A stretch of 64,000 bases of DNA from Natronoglycomyces albus (lineage in GTDB: Bacteria; Actinomycetota; Actinomycetes; Mycobacteriales; Micromonosporaceae): the NCBI RefSeq assembly GCF_016925535.1, contig NZ_CP070496.1, forward strand, positions 558,001 through 622,000. The letters run 5' to 3'. The notes under the pieces are model-generated. The model worked only from the letters and a program-made list of their open reading frames with translations. It was not told where the DNA came from and ran no database searches. Of the stretch, positions 8,329 to 17,941 are shown piece after piece; the first letter of the stretch is position 1, and each line of letters begins with the position of its first letter. Made by a program: the position numbers and the translations under genes.

Positions 8329-8426
8329 AGGCTTATGCAAAAGTGCAAATTCAAGGCCGCAGGAGGCGAAGTTTACGCGGGTAAACGAGCCGACGAGAAC
8401 ACTGAAAGTGCCTTTTGCATAGGCCT
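8329..8426 (-). ncRNA. Candidate structured RNA element, copy B
   Basis: This is the second copy of the element at 4670-4762, in opposite orientation. Its ends AGGCTTATGCAAAAG and CTTTTGCATAGGCCT form a near-perfect 15-bp stem. Read on the minus strand, GTTTAC (8386-8381) pairs with GTAAAC (8376-8371), and CCTCCT lies in a hairpin loop (plus-strand AGGAGG at 8361-8366). The minus strand is preferred because the U-G pair of copy A works only in that orientation. It lies about 170 bp upstream of the subtilase gene, antisense to it. Confidence 0.55.
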
Positions 8427-8597
8427 CTGTCCCCCATGTGGGCGACACGCCACTCCAAATGCGATTCCTTTCCCCACCAATCCGTGATCATAGTGGAGTC
8501 CATTCACTCGAAGAGACATCTCATCGTGAGAACTCGTCCTCTTTCGCATCGCCACCGAATTCTCGGGCACTCACTCTTGCAATCGAAAGGTCGCCAG

Positions 8598-11126
8598 ATG
8601 GCTCAATTGCCACGCATGCTCACGGCGTCGCTACTGTGCGGGGCGCTTATCGCCCCCGCAGCGGCCACCGCCAATGAGTCCATATCCGCATCCGCCACCG
8701 ACATTTGGCTCGTGCAAACGTCCAATATCGAGCAACTGCGCGCCCACGCCAATGGCCTGGATTTCAACGAGCGCAACCACTTCGAGCACCTGTGGCAAGG
8801 CATCTCCATCGAAGCCAGCTCCGCCACCGCACGCTACCTGGAAAACGTCGACGGCGTCGAAGCCGTGTTTCGTTCCCAGAACTACGATCTGCCCGATGTC
8901 GAACCCGGTCGCACAGCCGAGGCCGACAGTCGAGAGCGAATCGCGGAAATGGACTTCGCCGTCGACGCCACCGGCGTCAGCCAGCTTCCCGACCATCTGA
9001 CTGGCACGGGAATGAAGATCGGCATCATCGACACCGGCATTGACTACCTGCACCCTGACCTTGGTGGCTGCTTTGGCCCCGGTTGCAAAGTCAGCCACGG
9101 GTACGACTTCGTGGGCGACGACTTCGACGCCACCGAACCCGGCAGCGACCCGCAGCCAGGTCCCGACCCGATGGACTGCAACGGTCACGGCACCCATGTG
9201 GCCGGCATCTCCGCGGCGAACGCCTCGGACTCCGAGGGCGTCAATGGAGTGGCTCCCGACGCCGAACTGGGCGCCTACCGGGTGTTCGGATGCTCCGGCT
9301 CCACCTCCGCCGAAGTGATGCTAGCGGCGATGGAGCGTGCCTACACCGACGGCATGGACGTCGTCAACATGTCCATCGGCCTGGCCTTCTCCTGGCCCGA
9401 ATACCCAACGGCGGTCGCCGCCAACGAACTAGTCGAGCATGGCGTCTCCGTGGTGGCCTCGATCGGAAACTCCGGAGAGTTCGGGGTCTACTCAGCCTCG
9501 GCCCCCGGCCTGGGAACGGATGTCATCGGCGTGGCCTCGATCGACAACCCATTCGCGCGCGCGGACGCCGCGCTGGTGCGTCCGCTCGAGGTCGAGATCG
9601 GATACGGCTCGGTCAATGACGCGCCTGGCCTAGTGCCCGGCGAGGAACTGCCGCCGCTGCGGTGGCACGGCCTCGGATGCCCCGACAGCGACGCCGAAAA
9701 CAACGTCGAAGGCTTCACCGCCCTCATGGTTCGCGGCGAGTGCACCTTCGCCGAAAAGTACGAGCGCGCCATCGCCGACGGAGCCCAGGCAGTTGTCATC
9801 TACAACGACCGCCCCGGCCTCTTCGCCGGAACCGGCGTGCCCGAAGGCGAGGACGTCGTGATGGCCACGCTGTCGAAATCTGACGGCGAGCAGCTACACG
9901 ACCTGGCCTCCTCCGGCGAGGATGTGACCTTGGAAGCCACCGGAGAAAAGGTTCTCGTCGACCTGCCACTGGCGAACCTACCGTCGGCTTTCACCAGCTT
10001 CGGGCCCAGCCCAGACCTGGCCGTCAAGCCCGACCTGGCCGCCCCCGGTGGCGGCATCTGGTCGACCTACCTGACCGACGCCAACTCCTATGCCTCCCTC
10101 AGCGGCACCTCGATGGCAGCGCCACACGTGGCCGGAGCGGCCGCGTTGGTGTTGCAGGAGCGTCCGGAGCTAAGCCCGTATGAAGTCAAGGGCGCACTGG
10201 TCAACACCGCGAACCCGATCCCTAGCGGCCAAGGAGAGTCGACCGTTCTCGAACCGGCGCACCGGCAGGGATCTGGCATGGTGAACGTGCCCGCGGCCGT
10301 AGAGAACGAAGTCCGCCTCACACCAGAGGCGCTGGCACTGGGGGACTCCACCGAGCAGCCCCGGATTGAACACATCGAGGTGAGGAATACCTCCGACCAC
10401 GACGCCCGTTACGAACTGGTTCACCGTCCTTCGCAGGCGACAACCGGCTCGGTGTTCACTCCCCAGACAATCGTCGCGACCGCGGACGTCACGTTCGAGA
10501 CCGACACTGTGGACATCCCCGCCGGTCAGACGGCGAGGGTCCAGGTGTCAGTGACCGCACCCGAGGGCGTGGACGACGGGACCGTCTATGGCGGTTACGT
10601 GGAGTTCCAGCCGCTGCGCAAGGGCCACTCACTCGTGGCGACCTACGTCGGCTACGTGGGCGACTACCGTGACATCGTGGTCATGCCCAACGACATCTGG
10701 CTGGCCATGCCCGCCCAAGCGGAGAGCCTGCCAGGCAACGACCGTATTTCAGAGACCATCCTCGGCCGGATCGTCAACACTGACGAACTCAGCCCGCTCG
10801 AGGACGGAGCGGTCTTCGCCGCCGACGCCGAGGAGCTCCCGACCGCAGTGGTGCATGTGGCCCACCAGACTCCGGTACTGGAGGTCAGCGTCGAACGCCT
10901 CGACAGCACCGAATCGTATGACCTCATCATGGCCTCGTGGGTGAGCCGCAACGCCACCGAGGATGCGAACTACGCGTTCGATTTGCGGGAGTTGCTGGGA
11001 GAGACCGAACTGAGCGAGGGCGACTGGCAGGTGCGCGTGAGGGCGTTGAAACCTACCGGCGAATTCGATAACCCCGACCATTGGGAAGACAAGGTCTCAC
11101 CTCCGTTCACGATCCAGCAAAGCTGA
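8598..11126 (+). CDS. Secreted subtilisin-like (S8) serine protease with PA domain
   Basis: An 842-residue exported protease. Residues 1-26 form a signal peptide and are followed by a propeptide region. The catalytic triad is D145 (GIIDTGIDY), H197 (NGHGTHVAG) and S505 (GTSMAAPH). A PA insert lies around residues 330-450, as in lactocepin- and vpr-like S8 enzymes, where it influences substrate access. The C-terminal 280 residues are beta-rich, Fn3-like. No LPxTG anchor is visible, so it is probably released. The start has GAAAGG seven bases upstream. It is followed by two strong hairpins and has no operon partner. Confidence 0.93.
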   Translation: MAQLPRMLTASLLCGALIAPAAATANESISASATDIWLVQTSNIEQLRAHANGLDFNERNHFEHLWQGISIEASSATARYLENVDGVEAVFRSQNYDLPDVEPGRTAEADSRERIAEMDFAVDATGVSQLPDHLTGTGMKIGIIDTGIDYLHPDLGGCFGPGCKVSHGYDFVGDDFDATEPGSDPQPGPDPMDCNGHGTHVAGISAANASDSEGVNGVAPDAELGAYRVFGCSGSTSAEVMLAAMERAYTDGMDVVNMSIGLAFSWPEYPTAVAANELVEHGVSVVASIGNSGEFGVYSASAPGLGTDVIGVASIDNPFARADAALVRPLEVEIGYGSVNDAPGLVPGEELPPLRWHGLGCPDSDAENNVEGFTALMVRGECTFAEKYERAIADGAQAVVIYNDRPGLFAGTGVPEGEDVVMATLSKSDGEQLHDLASSGEDVTLEATGEKVLVDLPLANLPSAFTSFGPSPDLAVKPDLAAPGGGIWSTYLTDANSYASLSGTSMAAPHVAGAAALVLQERPELSPYEVKGALVNTANPIPSGQGESTVLEPAHRQGSGMVNVPAAVENEVRLTPEALALGDSTEQPRIEHIEVRNTSDHDARYELVHRPSQATTGSVFTPQTIVATADVTFETDTVDIPAGQTARVQVSVTAPEGVDDGTVYGGYVEFQPLRKGHSLVATYVGYVGDYRDIVVMPNDIWLAMPAQAESLPGNDRISETILGRIVNTDELSPLEDGAVFAADAEELPTAVVHVAHQTPVLEVSVERLDSTESYDLIMASWVSRNATEDANYAFDLRELLGETELSEGDWQVRVRALKPTGEFDNPDHWEDKVSPPFTIQQS

Positions 11127-11130
11127 TGCG

Positions 11131-11174
11131 GAAGCGCCCCGCCAATCGTGGCCCACGGCCAGGCGGGGCGCTTC
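11131..11174 (+). terminator. Strong hairpin terminator after the subtilase gene
   Basis: A 13-bp perfect stem, GAAGCGCCCCGCC with its complement, begins four bases after the stop codon. The loop is about 18 nt. Confidence 0.8.
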
Positions 11175-11227
11175 GGCACTCGCCATCACAGCCAGTGCCA
11201 ACGAACGGGGAATGACCACCTACGAAG

Positions 11228-11257
11228 GGCGCTGGCGGACTGGGTTCCGCCAGCGCC
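11228..11257 (+). terminator. Second hairpin downstream of the subtilase gene
   Basis: A perfect 12-bp stem GGCGCTGGCGGA/TCCGCCAGCGCC with a six-base loop. It is either a backup terminator or a boundary upstream of the DUF4190 gene. Confidence 0.6.
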
Positions 11258-11366
11258 AATTCCGACAAACATTCGCAAAATGACTCGCGGGGTCGCCAAC
11301 GGCATTAAAATCCCCTCGTAGTGGAAATACGTCATCGTTACCGTCTACGAGAACAGGGAGTCAGCC

Positions 11367-11777
11367 ATGACCTTTCCTCCAGGGCCTCCGCCAGCAGGTC
11401 CACCGCCCACCGGCGCCGGACCTGGCGAACCTCCCGAAGAACCACCCCCACCCGGTATGCCCCCACCTCCAGGAGGGGCCCATCCACCACCCGGTATGCC
11501 CGCAGGTGGTGACCAAGGAAATGGCCTAGCCATCACCGGCATGGTGCTGGGCATTGTCTCGATCCCGGCGCTGTGCATACCCGTGGTCAACTTGGTCATG
11601 GGCCCGCTGGCGATCATCTTCTCCGCGCTTGGGCTCAAACGCGCCCCCGTGGTCTACAAGGGCAAAGGTATGGCCATCGCCGGCCTGGTCCTAGGCATCA
11701 TCGCCACAGTCTTCGTGATTCTCGGGCTTATCGGACTGGTCACCTTCGACTCTGACATTGGCGACTGGGACTACTAG
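11367..11777 (+). CDS. DUF4190-type proline-rich membrane protein
   Basis: A 136-residue protein. Residues 1-50 are a Pro/Gly-rich cytoplasmic tail. Two transmembrane hairpin helices follow, each starting with a GxAxxGxVLGI-type repeat (NGLAITGMVLGI and KGMAIAGLVLGI), the hallmark of DUF4190. These proteins are common in actinobacteria and their role is unknown. AGGGAG precedes the ATG at good spacing. The gene is monocistronic. Confidence 0.8.
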   Translation: MTFPPGPPPAGPPPTGAGPGEPPEEPPPPGMPPPPGGAHPPPGMPAGGDQGNGLAITGMVLGIVSIPALCIPVVNLVMGPLAIIFSALGLKRAPVVYKGKGMAIAGLVLGIIATVFVILGLIGLVTFDSDIGDWDY

Positions 11778-11942
11778 GGCACCTCATCGGTTCAGGTAAG
11801 GCACCGTGGCGTATTCACCGGCGTCCGCCGGGCTTGAATCCGCAGGTGTACATACGTGTGCCCACTGGGGATCACAGTCGGCGATCGCGACGCGGGCTCC
11901 TCTGACAGCAGAGGAATTGCGTGACAGCGTAGGGTTACAAAC

Positions 11943-13103
11943 GTGGCTAACACTGCGATTCCCACACCGGACAACGTCGAATCCAGCGCCTGGCAAGCCG
12001 AAGCGGTCGTAAACACAGACACGATGGCTGCCAACATGGAGTGGCTGGATTCCCAGACCTCTGCCGACACCATGGCGGTGGTCAAGGCAGATGGCTACGG
12101 CCACGGCATCGTGCCAACGGCGCGAGCATGCCTGGCCGGGGGAGCCACCTGGCTGGGGGTCGCCACGCTCGAAGAAGCCCACCGCCTGCGCGACGCCGGG
12201 ATCACCGCTCCGCTGCTGGCGTGGCTTATCTCGCCGGGCTTGAATGTGGCTGGCGCCATCGAACGCGATATCGACCTGTCGGTCTCCGGCGTCGAACTAC
12301 TCGAAGAGGTGCGCCTCACCGCTGAACGGCTGGGCCGCCGCGCCCGCGTACACCTGAAGGCCGACACCGGAATCAGTCGTGGGGGAGCCCCCCAGTCGGC
12401 ATGGGGTCTGTTGGCCGACACTGCCGCGAAGTACCAAGCCGGTGGAGCGATAGAAGTACTCGGAGCGTGGAGTCATCTGGCTTGCGCCGAGGACCTGCAA
12501 GGCCAGACGAACGCCGACCAGATCGCTGGATTCGATCTGTTCTTGCAAGCGCTGGCAGAGGCCGGTCTCCAACCATCTTTGCGTCACCTGGCCAATTCGG
12601 CGGGTGTGATCGCAGTGCCACGGACTCACTATGACTTGGTGCGTCCGGGCATCGCGATCTACGGCTACAACCCGGTGGTCGAGGTCGACACTCCGCTGAA
12701 ACCGGTGATGGAGCTGCGGGCGCGCGTCACCCTCACCAAGCGAGTCGAAACCGGTCGCGGTATCGGCTATGGCCACACCTATGCCACCGAGCGCGAAACC
12801 ACGATCGCGCTGGCCCCACTGGGCTACGCCGATGGGATTCCGCGGGTGGCCTCCAACAAGTGTGAGCTGTTGTTGAATGGTCGTAGGCGGCCCATTCGAG
12901 GTCGGGTGAGCATGGATCAGGTCATTGTCGAGATGGGCGACGATCCGGTGCGACCGGGCGATGTCGCCACCTTTTTCGGGCCTGACCCAGCTGGACCTAC
13001 CGTTGATGACTGGTCGGTATGGGCGGGCACGATTCCCAACGAGATCCTCACTCGCATCGGGGCGCGAGCCAGGCGCCGTTACGTCGGTTCGGCCCATCTT
13101 TAG
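11943..13103 (+). CDS. alr: Alanine racemase
   Basis: A 386-residue fold-type III PLP enzyme interconverting L- and D-alanine for peptidoglycan. The PLP lysine is K48 in AVVKADGYGHG. The opposite-subunit catalytic tyrosine is in PLGYADGIPR (about residue 298), and the C-terminal beta domain has RGRVSMDQ. Length fits the family. GTG at 11943 gives a normal N-terminus with a weak TAGGG upstream. It heads the actinobacterial order alr, hydrolase, tsaE, tsaB, rimI, tsaD, although 359 bp separate it from the hydrolase. Confidence 0.95.
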   Translation: MANTAIPTPDNVESSAWQAEAVVNTDTMAANMEWLDSQTSADTMAVVKADGYGHGIVPTARACLAGGATWLGVATLEEAHRLRDAGITAPLLAWLISPGLNVAGAIERDIDLSVSGVELLEEVRLTAERLGRRARVHLKADTGISRGGAPQSAWGLLADTAAKYQAGGAIEVLGAWSHLACAEDLQGQTNADQIAGFDLFLQALAEAGLQPSLRHLANSAGVIAVPRTHYDLVRPGIAIYGYNPVVEVDTPLKPVMELRARVTLTKRVETGRGIGYGHTYATERETTIALAPLGYADGIPRVASNKCELLLNGRRRPIRGRVSMDQVIVEMGDDPVRPGDVATFFGPDPAGPTVDDWSVWAGTIPNEILTRIGARARRRYVGSAHL

Positions 13104-13462
13104 CACCGGAGGGCTGCGCATCCTCAGGGGCGCAACGCGACCGGCCGCACCACCGTAGATCCAGAGTGGATTAGGGATTGGTTACCGGCAACGTGAATCT
13201 CCTCGGGGGTTGAGCTTGGGCGATGGGGTTCCCTGTTCGCGACGCCACTTGTGGCCGCTGGGAGAAGGACGAACAGGTTCGCATGGATCACACTTGAGGG
13301 CATCTGCACGCCGAGGCTGTCGAATGCCGCGACCTACCCGTGAACAGAAGCGGCGACCACCGCTGCGGCCACTGCGCAGAGGGCACCCACTGTTTGAGGT
13401 CAACACTGTTTTGGGAAAACGTAGTATTTATGAACCACACACAACGCAGTAGCGGAGGAGAC
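13104..13462. other. Intergenic region between alr and the hydrolase gene
   Basis: No supported gene. An in-frame upstream extension of the next gene exists but has no ribosome-binding site. AT-rich sequence TAGTATTT near 13421-13428 could be a -10 element for the hydrolase operon. Confidence 0.4.
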
Positions 13463-14722
13463 GTGGGGCGCTGGAAAAAAGCCGGAATCATCGGGGCGAC
13501 GGTTGGTGCCGCAGCGGCCGCCGTGGCCGCTGGTGTGGCCGCACCGCGCTATCTTGCGCGGCGGGCCCGCAGCGATAAGGCCGACCCCTATGCCGCCGAA
13601 CCTTTTGAGTTCCCACCCACCGACCACGTCGGCATCGTCACCACTCGCGATGGGGTTGACCTCAACGTGGAGGCAATTGGGGACGAGGACGCCCCGCTGA
13701 CGGTCATCTTCGCTCACGGCTACTGCATGGAGTCGGGCGTCTTCTATTTCCAGCGTAAGGCGCTTAACGAGGTTCTCCATCCGTCTAAACACCATGGGCC
13801 TGGCACGAACGGCAGCCGTGGCAACGGGCACTCGCCAGATGCCGCCAGCCGCCGTAATCTCATCGCATACCTGCATGAACATCCCAACGCTGGTTTCCGC
13901 GCCGTCTTTTACGACCAGCCCGGCCACGGACGTTCTGGGGCGTTGCCCGACACCGAATACAGCATTGACGACTTGGCCGCCGCGCTAGAGGACGTCATCG
14001 AAGCTGTCGCGCCCGAGGGCAAACTGATGATCGTGGGGCACTCGATGGGCGGCATGTCCGTGTTCGCTCTGGCTCGCCGCCGCCCCGACCTCTTCAAGAA
14101 GCGGGTCGCGGCCCTGTGTCTCATCTCGGCCTCCGCCGGGGGGATCAACGAACTCAACTTCGGCATGCCGCGAGTTCTCAAGCGCGTCCGTCGTACCGCG
14201 CTGCCGATGGTGCAGCGTGTCACTGGGTGGACGCCGCAACTCATCGACCGGGCCCGCCACCTAGCGGGTGATATCGCCTGGTTGATTACGCGAAAGTATG
14301 GTTTCGCCAATGATGACCCCTCGCCGGCGCTGGTGAGTGAGGTAGAGCGCATGAATACACACACCCCCATGCCCACAGTAATGGGGTACGTACGCGCTAT
14401 CCTCGATCATGACGAGACCGCGGTCTTGGGGACCATGCGTACATGGAAGATCCCCACGTTGATCATCGTTGGAGACGACGATCAATTCACGCCCACGGAA
14501 CATGCTCGCTTCATCGCCGAGTCGCTCCCGCACGCCACGCATGTCGTCCTAGCGCAGGCCGCGCACGTACCGCAAATGGAGCATCCCGGTGAGATCTCAC
14601 AACGATTGTTGGAGATCATTAACAAGACAGTCGCGTCGACGCCACCTCTCAAACGGGGCAGAACACGCAAAAGCACCCACCGGTTGTGGACACCATTTAA
14701 GAATCCCAAAAAGGAGTTCTGA
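13463..14722 (+). CDS. Membrane-anchored alpha/beta hydrolase
   Basis: A 419-residue alpha/beta-hydrolase with an Ala-rich N-terminal transmembrane segment (about 6-28). The oxyanion region is FAHGYCMES, the nucleophile elbow GHSMGGM, the acidic residue lies in GDDDQFTPTEHA, and a late His (AAHVPQMEHP) completes the triad. An insertion of about 30 low-complexity Gly/Ser/His residues separates the first strands. Its substrate is unknown, though its place between alr and tsaE is conserved in actinobacteria. GTG 13463 is chosen for its GGAGG; ATG 13430 is the alternative. The stop overlaps the tsaE start (ATGA-type). Confidence 0.85.
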   Translation: MGRWKKAGIIGATVGAAAAAVAAGVAAPRYLARRARSDKADPYAAEPFEFPPTDHVGIVTTRDGVDLNVEAIGDEDAPLTVIFAHGYCMESGVFYFQRKALNEVLHPSKHHGPGTNGSRGNGHSPDAASRRNLIAYLHEHPNAGFRAVFYDQPGHGRSGALPDTEYSIDDLAAALEDVIEAVAPEGKLMIVGHSMGGMSVFALARRRPDLFKKRVAALCLISASAGGINELNFGMPRVLKRVRRTALPMVQRVTGWTPQLIDRARHLAGDIAWLITRKYGFANDDPSPALVSEVERMNTHTPMPTVMGYVRAILDHDETAVLGTMRTWKIPTLIIVGDDDQFTPTEHARFIAESLPHATHVVLAQAAHVPQMEHPGEISQRLLEIINKTVASTPPLKRGRTRKSTHRLWTPFKNPKKEF

Positions 14723-15333
14723 TGAAGATCGAGATGCCCAAGGCTGAGGACACCCACATGTTCGGGACCCAGCTGGCCGACGTACTTCGGCCCGGGGATC
14801 TGGTCATACTCACCGGCGACCTCGGCGCGGGAAAGACGGCCCTCACCAAGGGCATCGGCGCCGGGCTGGGAGTGTCGGGCACCATCACCAGCCCCACGTT
14901 CGTGATCGCTCGAACTCACCGTGGCGGCCAGCGCCGCATTCCCCTGGTCCACGTCGACGCCTACCGCCTAGGCGGGCTCGAAGAGCTGGACGACCTTGAC
15001 CTCGACACCGACGTCGCGACCTCGGTCACGTGCGTCGAATGGGGTGCGGGCCTGGCCGAACGCCTCAGTGAGGCACACCTGGAAATCAAGTTGGTGCGAC
15101 GCGCCGATGACGTGCGCGAGATCGAACTTCTCGCCCACGGAGGCGACTGGACCCAGCGTCTTGCCGCGTTCGCGCACACCCTGTCCTGCGCAGACCACGC
15201 CTCGGCGATCCCGGCTCAGACCGGGGCCGAGTCGGAAACACACCCGTCAACCGATCATCACCAATCAGCTCAAAAAACCCCAGCCGAGACCAACTCGGCG
15301 CGACAAGACCGCACAATAGGAGCTGCATGCTAA
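14722..15333 (+). CDS. tsaE: tRNA t6A synthesis ATPase TsaE
   Basis: A 203-residue protein. The P-loop GDLGAGKTALTKGI (about residues 34-47), the switch-like SPTFVI and the DAYRL motif identify TsaE (YjeE). This ATPase is needed with TsaB and TsaD for N6-threonylcarbamoyl modification of A37 in ANN-decoding tRNAs. The core ends near residue 155. The last ~45 residues are a polar Ser/Thr/Gln-rich tail unlike typical TsaE. Translationally coupled to both neighbours: it overlaps the hydrolase stop and extends 7 bases into tsaB. Confidence 0.93.
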   Translation: MKIEMPKAEDTHMFGTQLADVLRPGDLVILTGDLGAGKTALTKGIGAGLGVSGTITSPTFVIARTHRGGQRRIPLVHVDAYRLGGLEELDDLDLDTDVATSVTCVEWGAGLAERLSEAHLEIKLVRRADDVREIELLAHGGDWTQRLAAFAHTLSCADHASAIPAQTGAESETHPSTDHHQSAQKTPAETNSARQDRTIGAAC

Positions 15334-16016
15334 CTCTCGTCGTCGATACCTCTACGTCCGCAGTCCAGGCCGCACTAGTCGACATTGAGCCCGCCGGGCC
15401 CGATACCGCGCCAACGGTGCGAATGCTGGCGCAGCGACAGCGAATCGACGCCCGCGGACACGCGGAGTATCTGACCCCGTTTGTCAACGAATGCCTGGAA
15501 GAGTCCTCGCACACGATGGCCGAGGTCGAGGCCGTTGTCGCCGGAGTCGGGCCCGGTCCTTTCACTGGGCTGCGCGTCGGTTTGGTGACCGCCGCGGCTT
15601 TGGGACACGCACGTCACATTCCCACCTATGGAGTCTGTTCTCTCGATGGCATAGGTGGAGCCTCCAGTGGTCGGGTGCTGGCCGCGACCGACGCTCGTCG
15701 CAAAGAGATCTATTGGGCCGAGTACGCCCAGGGCCAGCGCCTAGGCGACCCGCAGGTCTGTAAACCCGATCAGTTGCCAAACCTCGAAGCAACGCAAGCG
15801 CTGGGTGAGGGGGCGGTCAAGTACGCCGATGTCATCGGCCTGCCTATCGCCGACGGCCCTCTTCATCCGAACCTGGTGCACTTGGCCGCTTCCGCCGCCG
15901 ACCGGGTGGTGGACAAGGCTCCTTCGGAGGGTTTGACTCCGCTTTATCTGCGTCGGCCCGATGTCACTGTGTCGACGACGAAACACATCCCGCAGCCGGG
16001 GGCTGTCAGTCGATGA
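15327..16016 (+). CDS. tsaB: tRNA t6A synthesis protein TsaB
   Basis: A 229-residue ASKHA-fold protein beginning MLTLVVDTSTSAVQAALVD. The GVGPGPFTGLRVGL motif (about residues 72-85) is diagnostic of TsaB (YeaZ), the non-catalytic partner that dimerises with TsaD. The second half is shortened relative to TsaD, as usual for TsaB. The start lies inside the end of tsaE, with AGGAG upstream. The family and operon make the call secure. Confidence 0.94.
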   Translation: MLTLVVDTSTSAVQAALVDIEPAGPDTAPTVRMLAQRQRIDARGHAEYLTPFVNECLEESSHTMAEVEAVVAGVGPGPFTGLRVGLVTAAALGHARHIPTYGVCSLDGIGGASSGRVLAATDARRKEIYWAEYAQGQRLGDPQVCKPDQLPNLEATQALGEGAVKYADVIGLPIADGPLHPNLVHLAASAADRVVDKAPSEGLTPLYLRRPDVTVSTTKHIPQPGAVSR

Positions 16017-16062
16017 GGTACTGCCGCCGCGCCATGTCGGTAGCTGTCTGCGAGCTGCGAGG

Positions 16063-16545
16063 ATGAACGGTACGTCAACCAGTTACCGCATCGAGCGTTT
16101 GCGCTGGTGGCACCTTAGGCACATTGCCCATTTGGAGAAGCTGATCTTCGGGGCCGAGGCGTGGACTGACGGCATGTTGTGGGCGGAACTGGCCGCGGGG
16201 CACTATTACCGAGTGGCACTACCGTCGAGGCCGGAACCTGGTGCCCAGGATGAAGTGTTGGCCTACGCGGGTTTGGCGTTGGTTCCGCCCGAGGAGGCGT
16301 GGATTAACAACATCGCCGTCGCCCCCGCCGCTCGCGGCAGGGGTATTGCGAGGGCGTTGTTGGAGGACCTCCTGTCACATGCTCGTGACCAGGGAATTCA
16401 GAGCGTATTGTTGGAGGTCGCCGTCGATAATATGCCCGCCCAGATCCTCTACGATTCATTTGGCTTCGACACTGTCGGAATCCGCAAGGGTTATTATCAG
16501 CCGTCGAACACTGATGCCGCTGTTATGAGAATGGAACTGCAATGA
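16063..16545 (+). CDS. rimI: Ribosomal protein S18-alanine N-acetyltransferase
   Basis: A 160-residue GNAT acetyltransferase. The acetyl-CoA-binding motif is [19 protein letters not shown] (Q/RxxGxG/A type, about residues 88-106), followed by [20 protein letters not shown] as in RimI. It is expected to acetylate the N-terminus of S18, or other proteins in actinobacteria. The start is uncertain because no strong ribosome-binding site is visible before ATG 16063; homologous sequence begins soon after it. It sits between tsaB and tsaD, overlapping the latter by four bases. Confidence 0.9.
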   Translation: MNGTSTSYRIERLRWWHLRHIAHLEKLIFGAEAWTDGMLWAELAAGHYYRVALPSRPEPGAQDEVLAYAGLALVPPEEAWINNIAVAPAARGRGIARALLEDLLSHARDQGIQSVLLEVAVDNMPAQILYDSFGFDTVGIRKGYYQPSNTDAAVMRMELQ

Positions 16546-17654
16546 CCGATATCGTGCCCGCACCGCGACCCGCCGGTTCCGCCGCTGGGCGTTTCGAGAG
16601 GTCTCAGCCGCTGGTGTTGGGCATCGAGTCCTCCTGCGATGAGACCGGCGTGGGTATTGTGCGCGGGCTGGACCTGCTGGCCAATGAGGTGGCATCGAGC
16701 ATGGACCAGCACGCTCGATTCGGTGGTGTCGTGCCGGAGGTGGCTTCCCGCGCTCACTTGGAGGCGATGGTGCCGACCGTGCAGCGGGCGCTACAGACGG
16801 CGGAGGTGACATGGGACGACCTCGACGCGATCGCGGTGACGGCCGGGCCAGGTCTGGCCGGGGCGCTCATGGTTGGGGTCGGCGCGGCCAAGTCCTATGC
16901 GCAAGCTACCGGCAAGCCGCTCTACGGTGTTAATCACCTGCGCGCGCATTTGGCAGTGGACACGCTCGAACACGGTGAGGTGGAGCCGGGAACGCTGGGC
17001 CTGTTGGTCTCGGGTGGACACACCTCACTGCTGTTGATCGAGGATTTGGCGGGTAAGGTCACCGAGCTGGGCGAGACCATCGACGACGCCGCCGGCGAAG
17101 CGTATGACAAGGTGGCGCGCATTTTGGGAATGCCTTTCCCGGGTGGGCCGCACATTGACAAAGCCGCCCAGGATGGTGATGCGGAGTATGTGAACTTCCC
17201 GCGCGGGCTCACCAGCGGCCGCGACATGCAGCGGCACCGGTACGATTATTCGTTCTCGGGGCTGAAGACGGCGGTGGCCCGGTGGGTGGAGGCGCAGCGG
17301 GCCGAGGGCCGCGACATTCCGATCAACCATGTGGCCGCGTCGTTTCAAGAAGCGGTGTGCGATGTCTTGACGCGCAAGGCGATTCTGGCCGCGAAGGAAC
17401 ATGGAGCGGACACTCTGATGCTCGGTGGTGGCGTGGTGGCCAACTCGCGTCTGCGGGCCTTGGCATGGGAGCGGGCCGAAGCGGCGGGTATGCGCGTTCG
17501 GCAGCCGCGACCGGCGTTGTGCACGGACAACGGCGCGATGGTGGCTGCGCTCGGTTCGCATTTGGTCGCGGCCGATGTGGCACCGTCTCAACTGGATTTC
17601 CCAGCGGACTCTTCTTTGAGTATCGATGTGGTGGCCTTGGCCAACGGCGAATGA
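16542..17654 (+). CDS. tsaD: tRNA N6-adenosine threonylcarbamoyltransferase
   Basis: A 370-residue ASKHA metalloprotein, full length. [12 protein letters not shown] opens the domain, NHLRAHLA carries the metal-binding HxxxH, and [22 protein letters not shown] and [13 protein letters not shown] are all present. It transfers the threonylcarbamoyl group to A37 of tRNA with TsaB and TsaE. ATGA overlap with rimI indicates coupling. It ends the cluster at a 23-bp bidirectional terminator; groES/groEL, which often follow in actinobacteria, are not here. Confidence 0.96.
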   Translation: MTDIVPAPRPAGSAAGRFERSQPLVLGIESSCDETGVGIVRGLDLLANEVASSMDQHARFGGVVPEVASRAHLEAMVPTVQRALQTAEVTWDDLDAIAVTAGPGLAGALMVGVGAAKSYAQATGKPLYGVNHLRAHLAVDTLEHGEVEPGTLGLLVSGGHTSLLLIEDLAGKVTELGETIDDAAGEAYDKVARILGMPFPGGPHIDKAAQDGDAEYVNFPRGLTSGRDMQRHRYDYSFSGLKTAVARWVEAQRAEGRDIPINHVAASFQEAVCDVLTRKAILAAKEHGADTLMLGGGVVANSRLRALAWERAEAAGMRVRQPRPALCTDNGAMVAALGSHLVAADVAPSQLDFPADSSLSIDVVALANGE

Positions 17655-17741
17655 GGTTGCCCGCATTGGGGACTAAACCCACGGTTGCGATCTGGGCGGG
17701 CTAGAGAGTTTGTCGCCTGGCCAATGCCGATGGACACATGC

Positions 17742-17788
17742 AAAAGGGGTGGGGGCGAACCGCGACGCGGTTCGCCCCCACCCCTTTT
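17742..17788. terminator. Bidirectional terminator between tsaD and the EIIC gene
   Basis: A perfect 23-bp inverted repeat around a single A: AAAAGGGGTGGGGGCGAAC and its complement. A/T runs on both sides suit both strands. It separates the convergent tsaD and PTS EIIC genes. Confidence 0.9.
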
Positions 17789-17941
17789 CTTGTCGCCCCT
17801 ACGGCGGTTTCTCACCTGCCAGGGTTGGTGTTTCGGTGCCCTGAGCCACCGGCTGGCGGGGCCCTGAATTGACGTGAGGTCGCCCTGGGTCTCCATTAGG
17901 GAGGTACCGGAATGCCTCAATGCCGCCGGTGGCTAGGGGAC

